A stretch of DNA of 64,000 bases from Haliclystus octoradiatus (Eukaryota; Cnidaria; Staurozoa; Stauromedusae; Haliclystidae), in contig OU744454.1 in NCBI GenBank assembly GCA_916610825.1, forward strand, positions 2,772,501 to 2,836,500, in the 5' to 3' direction. The notes beneath the pieces were generated by a model. It searched no databases, had not been told where the DNA came from, and saw nothing but the letters and a program-made list of their open reading frames with translations. Positions within the stretch are counted from its first letter, which is position 1. Each line of letters starts with the position of its first letter. This document shows, piece after piece, positions 35,601 through 59,600 of the stretch. A program made the position numbers and the translations under genes.

Positions 35601-38600
35601 TTCAATTTAACATAAGTTTCAAGTTAGTTTAATTTAGTTAAATAATGTATGTTTAATTTTTAATAAGTTTTAAAAAATACTTGCTAGTAATAAATTCCTC
35701 CTTTTTAGATTTATAATAAATACAATAAATATAAGGTAAAATAACATGGAATTTGGCAACATTTTGTCATAACAGATTAGGAAAATTATAAGGGGAACAT
35801 TTTCAAATTCTGCATTTTTCAATTTTTTTCATAACTTCTAGATTATAACAATACTAGAAATAAGTCACACATGTTGATAAGTTAATTCATATAGTAAGAC
35901 AATAATAAAAGTTAGTACCTAATAGTGGGCCTATGTTTATAAACCGCTTTCAGCCTTTCATATACTTTCATACCTCAAACGTTTGGTAATTCTAGATGGC
36001 TGGCTACTTTGCAAATATACCTGTAATAATAAACAAATTTATATGTTAAACAATGATCAATTTATCAAATTTTTCAAAATTGTATAATTAAGCAAAGACA
36101 CTGCACTGTCCTTATTTGGAACATATTACAGTCAAACCTGTTATAACGGTTACCTCTATACAACAGCCACCTGTGTATAGTGGTCACTCTTGCAATGTCT
36201 AAACTAGTATTTTCTATTGAATCAAACCTGTATATAAAGGCCACCTGTCTATAGTGGTCAATTTATCTACCTCTCGTAGCTGGCTGTTATATACAGGTTT
36301 CACTGTATGTCTGAAATAGTATTTTCTATTGAATCAGCCCTGTATATAAAGGCCACCTGCATATAATGGTCAATTTATCTAGATCTTACAGATGGCTGTT
36401 ATATATACAGATCTCACTGTATGTCTAAAATAGGTTGTTCTATTGAATCAACCCTGTATATAAGGCCACCTGTCTATAGTGGTCAATTTATCTACCTCTC
36501 GTAGCTGGCCGTTATATACAGGTTTCATTGTAGCGTCCATCTTGATGAATTGGATAAATCAAATACAGACACATCGAATAACGTACTTACGTAAAATTGT
36601 TTAAGAACTTGTACATATAGATACCAAAATTCAGTTTAACTTAGTTTGTTTGAATGATTTAGGTATAATGTTATTTGAAGTTGGGGAGATTTTATTACTC
36701 CTTTCCTGTGCCTCACAAGAAAGTGTGTAATAGAGATTTGCGAATCTGACCCAAACTCGATCAGATCGGGTCGAATTCGGGTTGATATTTTGGTCTTCTG
36801 ATCGGATCAGATTTGTAGTGATATTTTTTGTTCAGATTATTTCGGATTACGAAATTTGACTGAGTATTATTCTTTTTGTAGTAATTGATGTGTTCTAGCT
36901 TCCTTTCAACACACAAAATAAAGTTTTGCAATGTAAATATAGCAGCTACGTTAATATGCCGTTATGTGATCAAAAATACTATTGGTTCGGTTGACTCGAT
37001 TGATGTGAAATGAATTAAAGTTTTACGAAGGAATTGACTAAGATGTCTTGATTAATCGTGCATCGCATCAATGTGTGTTGTGTCTCATGCTCTCCTCCAC
37101 AGTTCACTCTCCGTATTATCATAGTCTATAACTTTATATATATGTAACGATAGACAGCTTAGTAAGTCAAACGTCGTATATTCACATCCTGGAATCTGTT
37201 TTTAGAATATGATGGTTTTGTATTTTATCGCAGTAGCAACTTAGAACTTTCAGCCTGGCGAAGACTGTCCATCAGCCCTATTTTAAAAGAAAATATTCTC
37301 AAATTGAAGAAAAATCTGGCCGTGAGTCTGAGACTGTAAATCTACAATATCTTGATATATTTCAATGGAATTGAATGGGAAAAAGCAATAACTTGAGTTT
37401 CACAAGGCCCAAAATAGTCTGAACATTCTCATGTCTGAATACTATACAGCCCTCTTATCTGTTCCATATCACATAAATATAATGCTTTTATTCTACAATA
37501 CGGTATAAGATAAGTGATATAATAAACTAGGCGTAAAATATAAATGTCACCTTTTCCATCACAGAATAGAATCCTTCGTTTTCTTGGAATCGAAAATGAT
37601 ATAATCCAATTAAATATGCCAATGCATGAAATATTGCTGGTAGTAAATACGAACCAAAGAATTGACGACAAGAAGATGTAGGGTCATCAATTTGATGTGT
37701 CTTTGGACCAGTATTATTGAGAAGCTTTTTTAATGTTGAATTTGATGAAGAATTTGATGAAGAATTTCCTGTTAAAGATGAAGTCTGCAAGAAGAATAAA
37801 AATAATCACCGTACAGTGAAACTGGCATATTTTATTTATTTATTTATTTATTTATATGTATTATATGTATATGTGACCACTACAGATAGGTGGACGTTGT
37901 ATAGAGGTGACAGGTAAACAGGTTTCACTAGATATAACATCCAGCTATGAGATGAGACGTAGATAAATTGACCACTACATGCAGGTGGCTGTTATAGACA
38001 GGGTTTTTCAATATAAAATACTATTTTAGACATTTCCAGTGTGGCCACCATAGATAGGTGGCCATTGTATAGAGGTGACAGTTGTAACAGGTTTGACTGT
38101 ACATGTCTCTCTTGTGATCACTTGTGAATTGTAAAAATGCTGTACACATCATTGCCTCCATATGTCAATATTTGATTTACTTTTTGATGAAAACATGGAT
38201 GGCATTAGAGGGGGAGTGGATTCACAACTTTACATCTCAATGTTGGGGCTACACAGCCCTCTGGTCAGGGATGAAAATCTTGATTGTTAGGGAAGATTTT
38301 GGTACTTTACGTATGATTTGTGACAACAACTTAATAAACATTTTATAGTATTGTCATTTTTATATTGTTGTAAAATTTTAGTAACTTCACAAATTGCTTA
38401 TTTCTTAACGTTCTTGGAAAAGGGAGAATTTTGATGTTGTATGCAATGGTTGGGATATTAATAGGGGTGAGACGATTGTTCTGAAAATAATCGGTTCTGT
38501 GGAATGTTTACTAATCCAAAGTATCATATTGAAAAGGTTGCATCGTTCTAAATGTTATGCATATAATCTGAAAACAGTTGTTTCTGTGGGTAGGTATACC

Positions 38601-41599
38601 ACTAGGAAACATATACTTACATCCGTTCTTGTTGATAGGTCTCTGAATGATAGAAAAGTAATCTGACATAAGTAGGCTATAGACCTACTGATGCAGTCTT
38701 TGGAAGTTTGTGCAGCAGAAATCAGCACTATCTTCTTTGAACATATATTCAGTATTCTTACTGTAATTTGCTGACTGATGCAATGAAATTATAACGATTA
38801 GATTTCTCTGTACTGCAAAGTACTACGGCGCCAAAACCCTTAAAATGACATTGGACCTAGCCCTGTAAATGTGTATTTTCCTGATAAAAATGAAGTTTCT
38901 TACCTCTAATGAGAAGAGCGCAACACCTGTCCTTCTTCCTTCGCATGTTAAAATCTCAATTGTATAAGAAAAGAATAGCAACATGAGAACAAAGAATGGA
39001 AATATAAAATTTATTGTCTTTAATAGAAACACGCCACGATTACAATTTTTTCCAAATGGCCTCCAACCAATCTGAATAAAAAAATTAAAAAAGGATTTGA
39101 ACTGTAGATATTACAGTGTAGTGAAGCAGCCAGCTACGAGACATGGAGAAATATTTGAAACAATGTTCTGGTTTTGTAGGTCAAAAAAATACTTTCTGGG
39201 TAATATCGTAATAAAACACCTACCGGTATGCCTGTGTTTGACTGCATCAAAATTACTGTTACAACTAAATCTAGAAACATAAATTTGCGGCTGACTCGAT
39301 GTTAGTCAATGTTAGTCAAACATCAAACATTTTATTATATTCCCTCTGTGCAGCAGTCACCTGTTGTTAGTGATTATTAAGCTAGTTAAGAATATTAGAG
39401 TTTGTATAGAGAATCGAAGCCAGAAATCAGTTTTATGTGGGGATATTAAGAAAATGTGAGAATCTGTAGCCTATAAAGTATGGTAAATCCTTTTTGTGGA
39501 GATATTAAGCAAGCAACATCAAAAAGGAATATTAACTGAGTTTGATTCGCTGTAGCCTACATTGAATACATCAATGATCAAATATTGCCAGTCTATACCC
39601 CTGCGAAAAACAGTTGATGAGTTCATGAACATTTATGAACGCTAAAATGGCCCCAATTTTCACAAACTGTTCATGAACATTCACATACAGTTCATGAACA
39701 GCTCCTGAAAATCTGGGGCCATTTAATGATCATGAATTGTTCATGAACTCCTGAACTGTTTTTCGCATGGGATAGACTATAGTAGGTGTGATATAAGGCT
39801 TACACAGGCTGCATCGTAATAGGTCTCCCTACCCCTGCGAAAACAGTTCATGAACGTTAAATGGCCCCAAATTTTCATGAACATTTCAGGAAAATTGGAG
39901 CCTTTTAACGTTCATGAACTGTTCATGAACTCCTGAACTGTTTTTCGCAGGGGGTATACAGGCAATTTCACTCACCATAAATAATAATTTATAATAAGGA
40001 TGCATTACATGCTTTTTGCATAATCGTAAATTATTTGTAACAGATGACATTAACGGTGAATGTGATGATATTGACGATGTTGTTATGTCTTTTATCTGTT
40101 GAAATATAAAAAGAAATTTAGCTTTGGTATTGCAAAATATTGAAATTTAGCTTATTATGTACAGAATAACCTGCTCAATTAGCGGTTTATTTTCTCCATT
40201 TTTTATCATATGTCTACCTATGTGATATATATCTTAATAGCATTTATCCATAATTAACGTTATCGTAAATGCCTTGCACTTAAATTTCAGGGTAACCTAA
40301 ATCAAATATTTTCACTTTCATGGTTTTTGTTTTGGTAGTTATTGCAGCCAGCCAGCCACCTGTATATAGTGCCTCTGTTGAGAAACTGATGTTTCTTGAA
40401 ATTTAAAATGGATAGGATTACGCTTACCAAACTCCTACAAGACCTTTTGGATACCGTACTAACTACATCATCAAGATTATTGGTGACTCACCACAACACC
40501 GCTTGCCTCCAAAAGATCGACATAATCAGTCTGGGTAGCATCTGATGAGCAACTAGAAAAATTGATTTAAAAAGTGTTACAATGACAATCGAGACCTCCT
40601 CTTATAAAATCTGTTGAAACTGATCTGCAGTGTCGTGGCTGAGATCAATGACAGAGCATAATTTATCGTCACTGCTCTTAGCGAAAAGAGCCACTCACTC
40701 TAGAAAGAGAAGAGTGGTACGCTCTGCAGGCGCCCTCGGTAGGGCGATACCGTCTGCAATTATTTTCAATTATTTTTTACTTTTTTAAAATTATCTAAAA
40801 TATTTCAATAACGTCGATATTGTGTGCAACTGAGTGCATTGTCTTGAACATTTCCCAGACAGCATAAGATGGATTTAACTGGCACTAATTAAACGTAGGT
40901 GCGAAATACATTTTCTTTCCCTCAATCCATCATCCCAGGGAGTATCAAGATGACTTTCCTGATGAGCCTGGGGCAGGATGAGGGAGGGTCGCTTTTAAGG
41001 GGTGCTCCAAAGTTGAAGAAAAATAAGCTCCCTCAGAGTTTCTCAAATCTATTGTTCTCCAAGGGGATGAATCATAAACAGCATAATTATAAGTCTTATA
41101 AATCGCCTTCTTTTGATTGTAGATGTACTTATATTGTTTCCTTTAGGCCTTCAGTGTGTGTGACCTATTATTTGGTGGCTGTGTGAGAAATCAAAACAAA
41201 TTTGTCAAGATTTTCTTCAAGTGCTATAAAAGCCCCCTATAAGCGACAGATAGATAGTATGTCACCCGCCGGAGAGAATTGGCTTTGTCAATCTTTACAA
41301 ACCTACAATGTGAAACATATTTCAATGTGCCACTGGTCTGATAATAAAATATCATTATTTTCAAAGCTGTATTTGTACAAGGGTGACACCAGTCACATCA
41401 ATTTCATTTCAATATATTATTTTCCTAACTACGCAATATGGTCTGTAGGCCTAGCTGCCTACCTTTGATATGAATTCTCTAACCGTCCATTTGAATTCAA
41501 TCGATCAGGAACTGCTGTGATAGACTTTTTATCGGCTACAGGCGAGTTCAATTCTTTCATTTTAAGTCCCCTCTTTTTATCTCGTTTCTTATCCTTCAT
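29639..41599 (-). CDS. Gustatory-receptor-like 7-TM protein, copy 2 (12 exons)
   Basis: Paralogue of the gene at 17306-28719, on the opposite strand. Exons in transcript order: 41599-41463, 40552-40492, 40095-39976, 39071-38904, 37784-37551, 36020-35974, 34945-34832, 33708-33537, 32580-32481, 31582-31476, 30656-30525, 29749-29639; about 500 aa. Every intron phase matches copy 1, and six exons have identical length (47, 114, 172, 100, 132 and codon-equivalent neighbours differ little). Shared motifs: LLEASGVV/IKD, IGWRPFG, RFQENEGFYSVMEK, VVINYGGQCQLLIFYLKHV, LNSLLGWSASF, MEIDSFINFLSLIKLE, and last exon IPMKTRYLLGIII ... FIIFQTS. The start is uncertain: MKDKKRDKKRG (41599) is used, but MKELNS (41560) or an ATG at 41734 are possible. 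Same assignment caveats as copy 1. Confidence 0.75.
29863..29926 (-). pseudogene. Copied fragment of GRL copy 2 exon 11 inside its own intron
   Basis: 64 bases identical to 30560-30623, the middle of exon 11, in the same orientation, placed in the intron between exons 11 and 12. It lacks the exon's splice sites and ends, so it is a dead duplicate, not an alternative exon. Confidence 0.85.
30201..30232. repeat. Homopolymer run C10-A9
   Basis: CCCCCCCCCC followed by an A-rich run in a GRL copy 2 intron; possibly a degraded SINE tail. Confidence 0.6.
31867..32236 (-). mobile_element. Family E tRNA-derived SINE, fullest copy
   Basis: Read on the minus strand it starts with a tRNA-like head: GGATTAGCTCAGATGGCAGA (box A), then GTGGTTCAAATCCCCC (box B). 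The body follows (ATTGTGAGTAGCTGCGG; TTGATCTGCAGTGTCGCGG; CTACCGAAGGCACC inverse). The tRNA-like part does not fold as a standard tRNA anticodon arm, so it is a SINE head, not a tRNA gene. Confidence 0.75.
32731..32767. repeat. (TG)n microsatellite
   Basis: TGTGTATGTGTGAGTGCG followed by about ten TG units in a GRL copy 2 intron. Confidence 0.85.
33825..34171. mobile_element. Element bounded by a 23-bp direct repeat
   Basis: GTATGGGCAAACTACGGGCA(AAG) at 33828-33850 recurs at 34149-34171. The inner part is rich in GTGGTCGC words (GAGTGGTCGCTGAATACAAC) and ends GACGAGTTTGACTGTA, resembling a second pogo-like family. Confidence 0.55.
34170..34796. repeat. Large palindrome of about 630 bp
   Basis: Left arm from GAAACTTTCATGGCCTACCA through GAATAGGAATTATTTGAATG to TTCATAAACGGTTAATG pairs with the inverse sequences at 34540-34796, centre near 34485. 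The centre contains family B-like TTCATGAACTG words. In intron 7 of GRL copy 2. Confidence 0.8.
34988..35164. mobile_element. Family C element with 8-bp target duplication, inside family A
   Basis: CAGGGTCCGACAAAAGGTTC at left, TTTTGCCGTACCTTG at right. Flanked by ACTGTGGC at 34980-34987 and 35165-35172. The flanking sequence is a family A copy (AAGCCTG...; GGCCACCTGGATATTGTGGC). Confidence 0.8.
35165..35472 (-). mobile_element. Family A-related copies, worn
   Basis: GGCCACTTCAGTAATATTAT and ATTGAATCAACCCTGTACAT blocks occur twice; right end GTTTCACTGTAA. A diverged subfamily. Confidence 0.6.
36127..36532 (-). mobile_element. Family A, tandem cluster of three
   Basis: Full copy starting TACAGTCAAACCTGTTATAA, ending TTTCACTGTA at 36308, followed by two copies that lack the outer left part and end at 36421 and 36532. 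A tandem gain of the right half. Confidence 0.8.
37835..37856. repeat. (TTTA)n microsatellite
   Basis: Five TTTA units within a family A region of GRL copy 2. Confidence 0.7.
37870..38101 (+). mobile_element. Family A copies, one partial and one complete
   Basis: Partial copy ending CAGGTTTCACTAG at 37930, then a copy with AGATAAATTGACCACTACAT and end GTAACAGGTTTGACTGTA. Confidence 0.75.
39597..39771. mobile_element. Family B palindromic element copy
   Basis: ACCCCTGCGAAAAACAGTTG at left, CTGAACTGTTTTTCGCATGG at right; GGCCCCAATTTTCA/TGGGGCCATTTAA symmetric inside. Confidence 0.82.
39832..39954. mobile_element. Family B palindromic element copy
   Basis: CCCCTGCGAAAACAGTTCAT at left, CTGAACTGTTTTTCGCAGGG at right; ends about 20 bases from the donor of GRL copy 2 exon 3. 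Confidence 0.82.
40608..40760 (+). mobile_element. Family E SINE fragment
   Basis: TGAAACTGATCTGCAGTGTC, GAAAAGAGCCACTCACTCTA and GCCCTCGGTAGGGCGATACC; opposite orientation to the 31867 copy. Confidence 0.7.
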
Positions 41600-42201
41600 T
41601 TCCAAACAAAAATTGTGATTTCCGATTATGGTATCCACAACATCAAACAACAACGTCTTGAGATTGACAAATTTGTGGTTAGTAGAACATTTGAGATGAC
41701 GTAGGCCTATTTTGTGAACTTTGCATTTCGACACCTTCCGTCACTTCATGTGCCTAGCGGTCTACCATTGTAGCTGCACACCCTATATCTAGGAGCTCAA
41801 GGTTATCAATGTAGAATCAGAAATAAGCATAAGAGTCAAGTTAGCAGTGCAATTTTTTGAAAATTCAGAACTAGCTGTTCGTTGCCTGTTTGTTTGAACT
41901 GGATACTGGAAGTTTATAAAACAAGGAATCATTACAAGTTGCCCAGTTTGTCTGATTCGAGGTCTACATATAGGCTGTAAAATATTGACCAATTAAAAGC
42001 ATTACAATTCTGATCACGTGATCATAATTACTAATTTTGTTGTTGTTGTGTTATCAGTTTTCGTCTGTCTGTCTGCGGTGGTTCGAGGAAACTACTCCAC
42101 TGAACAACGATAGGCAAGAACGATAGGCTAGTGAAGTCTAAAGCGATTTGTAGTTAAATAAAGATCTTATCTCGTTTGTCATTTAGCAAACTTCAGAGCA
42201 C
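41600..42201. promoter_or_regulatory. Divergent promoter region, GRL copy 2 (-) and membrane-protein gene 1 (+)
   Basis: About 600 bases between start codons pointing apart. A 14-bp perfect palindrome TGATCACGTGATCA at 42011-42024 contains a CACGTG E-box. A poly-pyrimidine run and ACAG-like acceptors near 42040-42060 leave room for a non-coding first exon. No TATA box is obvious. Confidence 0.4.
42011..42024. promoter_or_regulatory. E-box palindrome in divergent promoter
   Basis: Perfect 14-bp palindrome TGATCACGTGATCA around CACGTG, roughly 180 bases before the membrane-protein gene 1 ATG. Candidate bHLH-ZIP (USF/MITF-type) site. Confidence 0.4.
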
Positions 42202-55387
<13,186 letters not shown>

Positions 55388-56653
55388 ATGTAAAATAATA
55401 TTATATAACTTATGGACTTCTAATCCCGTTATCAGCTCCAACAGTTTCATGTTAGATTGCTGAAGTAAGTTTAAAATATTGATTTGGAAACAAGTAATAA
55501 CCAAAGTCATTTATCCATTTTTAACATTAATATGACTTCAAACAAGTTGTGTTTTTAACTCAAATGTTTATATTTCCATGCAAGCGATTTATTTATTTAT
55601 ATTCCTTGAAACTGTTCTTGTAGACATTTAAATACAGTAAATATGTAATATGGAATATATTAGCTTGTATGACTTCAAAAACAGACCATTCAAAAAATCA
55701 ACAGTGTATGTCTGATATTGTTTTTCACGATTTACGTAATCTTGTACTTTACTTATTAGCCTATTACCGTAATTAGTCTCTATTATGCAGTATTTAATTG
55801 TGATAGGCTTTAATGTGTAATAATATATAATTATGGTGAACTGTATTTATTTATGGCTTAATGTTATTTATCACAGGATATATACTTAGTTAACTTAACA
55901 CAGCGCACATTCAATACTTTTCCTGTTAAAGTAAACACAATATTTGATATTTTCACATTAATATTTTTTGATATTTAACGATATGTAAGTTTTTAAAAGC
56001 TGGTTTATAATTTTTTGTAAGTTTATATTCCAGTTATTTGTATACACATACAAAACCCACGATTTCAACTTTTCATTTTTTGCACCAATCCCACAAAGCT
56101 TTACGAATGGTTCATAAATGTCGTAGGTCGGTCCTATTTAGATACTGAACGACCAGATGTAATCTAGTTTGTTAGCGAACAAGTTTTTTTATACTGTTGA
56201 AGGTATATTTAAACTTATCAGGTATTTATGAATAAATGTAATAAATTACGATGATGACAGGGAATTGAGTGGGCGTGGTGGGTGCATCGTTACCCCCACT
56301 TGCCTTGTCTTTCATAATACATAGCTTAATAGCTTATTGTTGTACATAAATACCATGCCTTCTGAAATACATAGAAAGTAATTGAAAAGAATTATGGTCA
56401 TTTTTGTTTGGAAATAAATATGAATTGGGACAATGCAGACTGCAATCTTATCTACCCTAACTGCAGTCAAACAATGTTATTCCTATTTTTACAGAGGGCC
56501 TAAAAACGTATTTTGTAACAACACGACAGAATACAGGTCAACTCAAATGTGTCAGAGGAACATATTTTATACTGCTTTCTAATATTACCGATCTATGTTA
56601 ATAGATTCACTTTGGTTTTTGTTAACTTTATTTAAGAGATAGTCACCAAACGG
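55388..56653. other. Intergenic region between the two membrane-protein paralogues
   Basis: 3' UTR of gene 1 and promoter of gene 2. Two AATAAA signals at 56231-56236 and 56240-56245. Rich in TTTA and TAAT words; no MITE of families A-C and no other gene seen. Confidence 0.5.
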
Positions 56654-59600
56654 ATGATGCATATCGCTAATGTTGTTATTACGATCATTTTGATCGGTTT
56701 GACAGGTAAGATCATTTATAAACACGTGGCTGCATTTTGTTTACTTCTGTACATTGATATACTTTTCTAGTGCCCCACCCCCTGTATTCTATTCAGAACC
56801 TGTAATACTAAAATTGAAACAACAGCATTTCTGAATATTTCAATATGGCAGACATGAGGTCACGAAAATGGTTACTTATTTCAAGGTAATATACCGCTAA
56901 AATACTCATTTGTACTTTCCTCCTAGGTAGTGAACGATATTTTTTCATATTATGGTGACATTTTAAGGTCAATAGAAGATATTTTTTAATGAACGGCAAT
57001 TTATTTTACATCTAATTATGAGCTATGCAAGTCGACCAATTCGTCGTTCTCACGCAATATGCTTGGGCTACAAATGACACTAGCTTCAGACCAGGATTTC
57101 CAAATTTATTTGCAGCGAAACTCATAACAAAATAAAACCCTGACACTGCTTAGCTAGAACATTTCCTTTCTTTGTGACGATTTTGTACCGCTGAAATGGC
57201 TAGCTGCCAGAATAGATAGACATTTAGACAATGTCGATTGAAGTATTTTTAGTTTTTAATTCAAATTGGACACAATCAGCTGGGATTATAGACCTATTAA
57301 CTACGCCTGATGTTCAAACCCAAAATCAATTAATTTCCTTTCCTTTATTAGCCTTAAGCCATTATTCTTGGAAAATGCCGCCTATTTGAAAATTCTTTAG
57401 CTTTTCAAATCCAATAATCAAAACAGGATATTTCTAGATTATGCAATTCAATTACTCAGATGGTATCAATCAGAAATGAATAGACTTAATTGAATCGAAG
57501 AAATATTCATTGTAATGAAAACAATCACATTATGCTTGCTCATCTAAAACCTGATTCATGATTCATAGGCTGTTCTATGCAAGCCACGGAGAGGGGAGTT
57601 AATTAGTGGGGCAATTGCCATGGGGGTCAAAAGCCCACAATATTTCGTTATTACATTTTGATTGAAAATATGAGATAGTATTTGTGAGAAAAAGGTTTTT
57701 GATTGGAAAGAGAGAGAATTGTGAGAAACATAATTATTTGCAAAAGCACTTCCACTAAAAATGCACAATATATTTACGCGATTCTAGCAAGCAATAAGCG
57801 ATTTTTTCCAACACAATATAGCCTACAAACTTTAGGTTCAGAACTGTAAATAATGAACATGAACTGTTCTTTTTAATAGTTCATGAATGATTCTTTTAAA
57901 ATGATTTTCAAATGATTTTGGGTGAGTTGATGCTATCCTTCCATGCTATTCTAATAATTTTATTTTGTTTGTGTTTTGTGTCTCTGCTAAATATGAGAAA
58001 CCATCCGTCTGTTGTGAAGATTTTTTACTTCATTAATTTCTATCGACTATCTGTTTTAGCTGCTCAAACCCCAGCACCAACAGGAAGACCTTGCGAGTTG
58101 TTTTCGCATTACAATGCTATGTGTATACATGATGGCGTGGCATACCTACTGACTGCCAAACCATGCATGACGTCATTTGATTTCATTGTAACGATCATTC
58201 AACCGTTGAATAATACTTACGAAACACATCACGTCAACAGTAATGACACATTTATTGTTGGTAGGTGAATTTATGTAATGCATATATCAATTTATTTAAT
58301 GTATTTAATAGAAAAGATGTCAACAAATTCATGAACTCATGAACTTTGTAAGCTGTTCATGAACACTCACTCTATTAACAGTTCATAAACCTTTACAGTG
58401 CGGCCTTGGTGTAATGGCTAGGGTGTTTGACCACGGCCCGCAGGGTCTCGGGTTCAATCCCTGTCCGAAGCACTATAGGTTGGCGTCAGGAAGGGCATCC
58501 GGCTATTAAACGTACACAAGCTTCAAAATACTAACAAATTAACCAACCACCCCGGTGAAAAAAAGCTGTAAGCTTACCCGGTTCGTGGAAAAATGATAAA
58601 TAAAAAAAAATAAAAAAAAAATTTTATGAATAGTTCCTAACACTACTAACACCCAAAACATGAACATGCCATGAAATGAAAGTATTGTGAAAACACCACC
58701 AAAATGTAAAAAAGCGAAAACAATAACTTTTTAAGCCATACTAAAATGTTTGAAAACCATGAAAACATCCTGTCTCAAGATATTAAAATGTGAAATTACA
58801 ATGAAAAAACACCATGAAATTTCACTCTATTTAAGGCTTTTGGTGTCAGTAGCGGTACAAGGGTCATGAACATTGAATATTCTGTTTTCGCAAACCTTTT
58901 CATGATTCTAGTGAACAGTTTATAGACAGTCTATTAACAGTTTGTAGACCTTTTACCAATAATTCTTATCATTGCATGGCTATGCTTATCTTTCTTATAA
59001 TCCTTTCTTGTAAGCCTATACTGTTTTATGCTATTCTATTGTCATTTTATTTATTCAATTCACTTTTATAATAATATAATATAATATAATATAATATGAG
59101 GTGAACACATGTAGGTGAGAGTGCTCAATGTTTGTTAAGACAGAGCATAATATAGAATAGACACAAAGATGAGGCAAAAGCCTTTGACAAGACTAGATAT
59201 AATAATAAAATATAATATAATATGAGGTGAACACATGTATGTGAGAGTGCTCAATGTTTGTTAAGACAGAGCATAATATAGAATAGACACAAAGATGAAG
59301 CAAAAGCCTTTGACAAGACTAGATATAATAATATAATATAATATAATATGAGGTGAACACATGTAGGTGAGAGTGCTCAATGTTTGTTAAGACAGAGCAT
59401 AATATAGAATAGACACAAAGATGAAGCAAAAGCCTTTGACAAGACTAGATATAATAATATAACATAATATAATATGAGGTGAACACATGTAGGTGAGAGT
59501 GCTCAATGTTTGTTAAGACAGAGCATAATATAGAATAGACACAAAGATGAAGCAAAAGCCTTTGACAAGACTAGATATAATAATATAATATAATATAATA

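Noticed and set aside
40899-41468. Two plus-strand frames of 88-95 codons
   Set aside because: Located in intron 1 of GRL copy 2 on the opposite strand, low-complexity composition, no splice or domain support.
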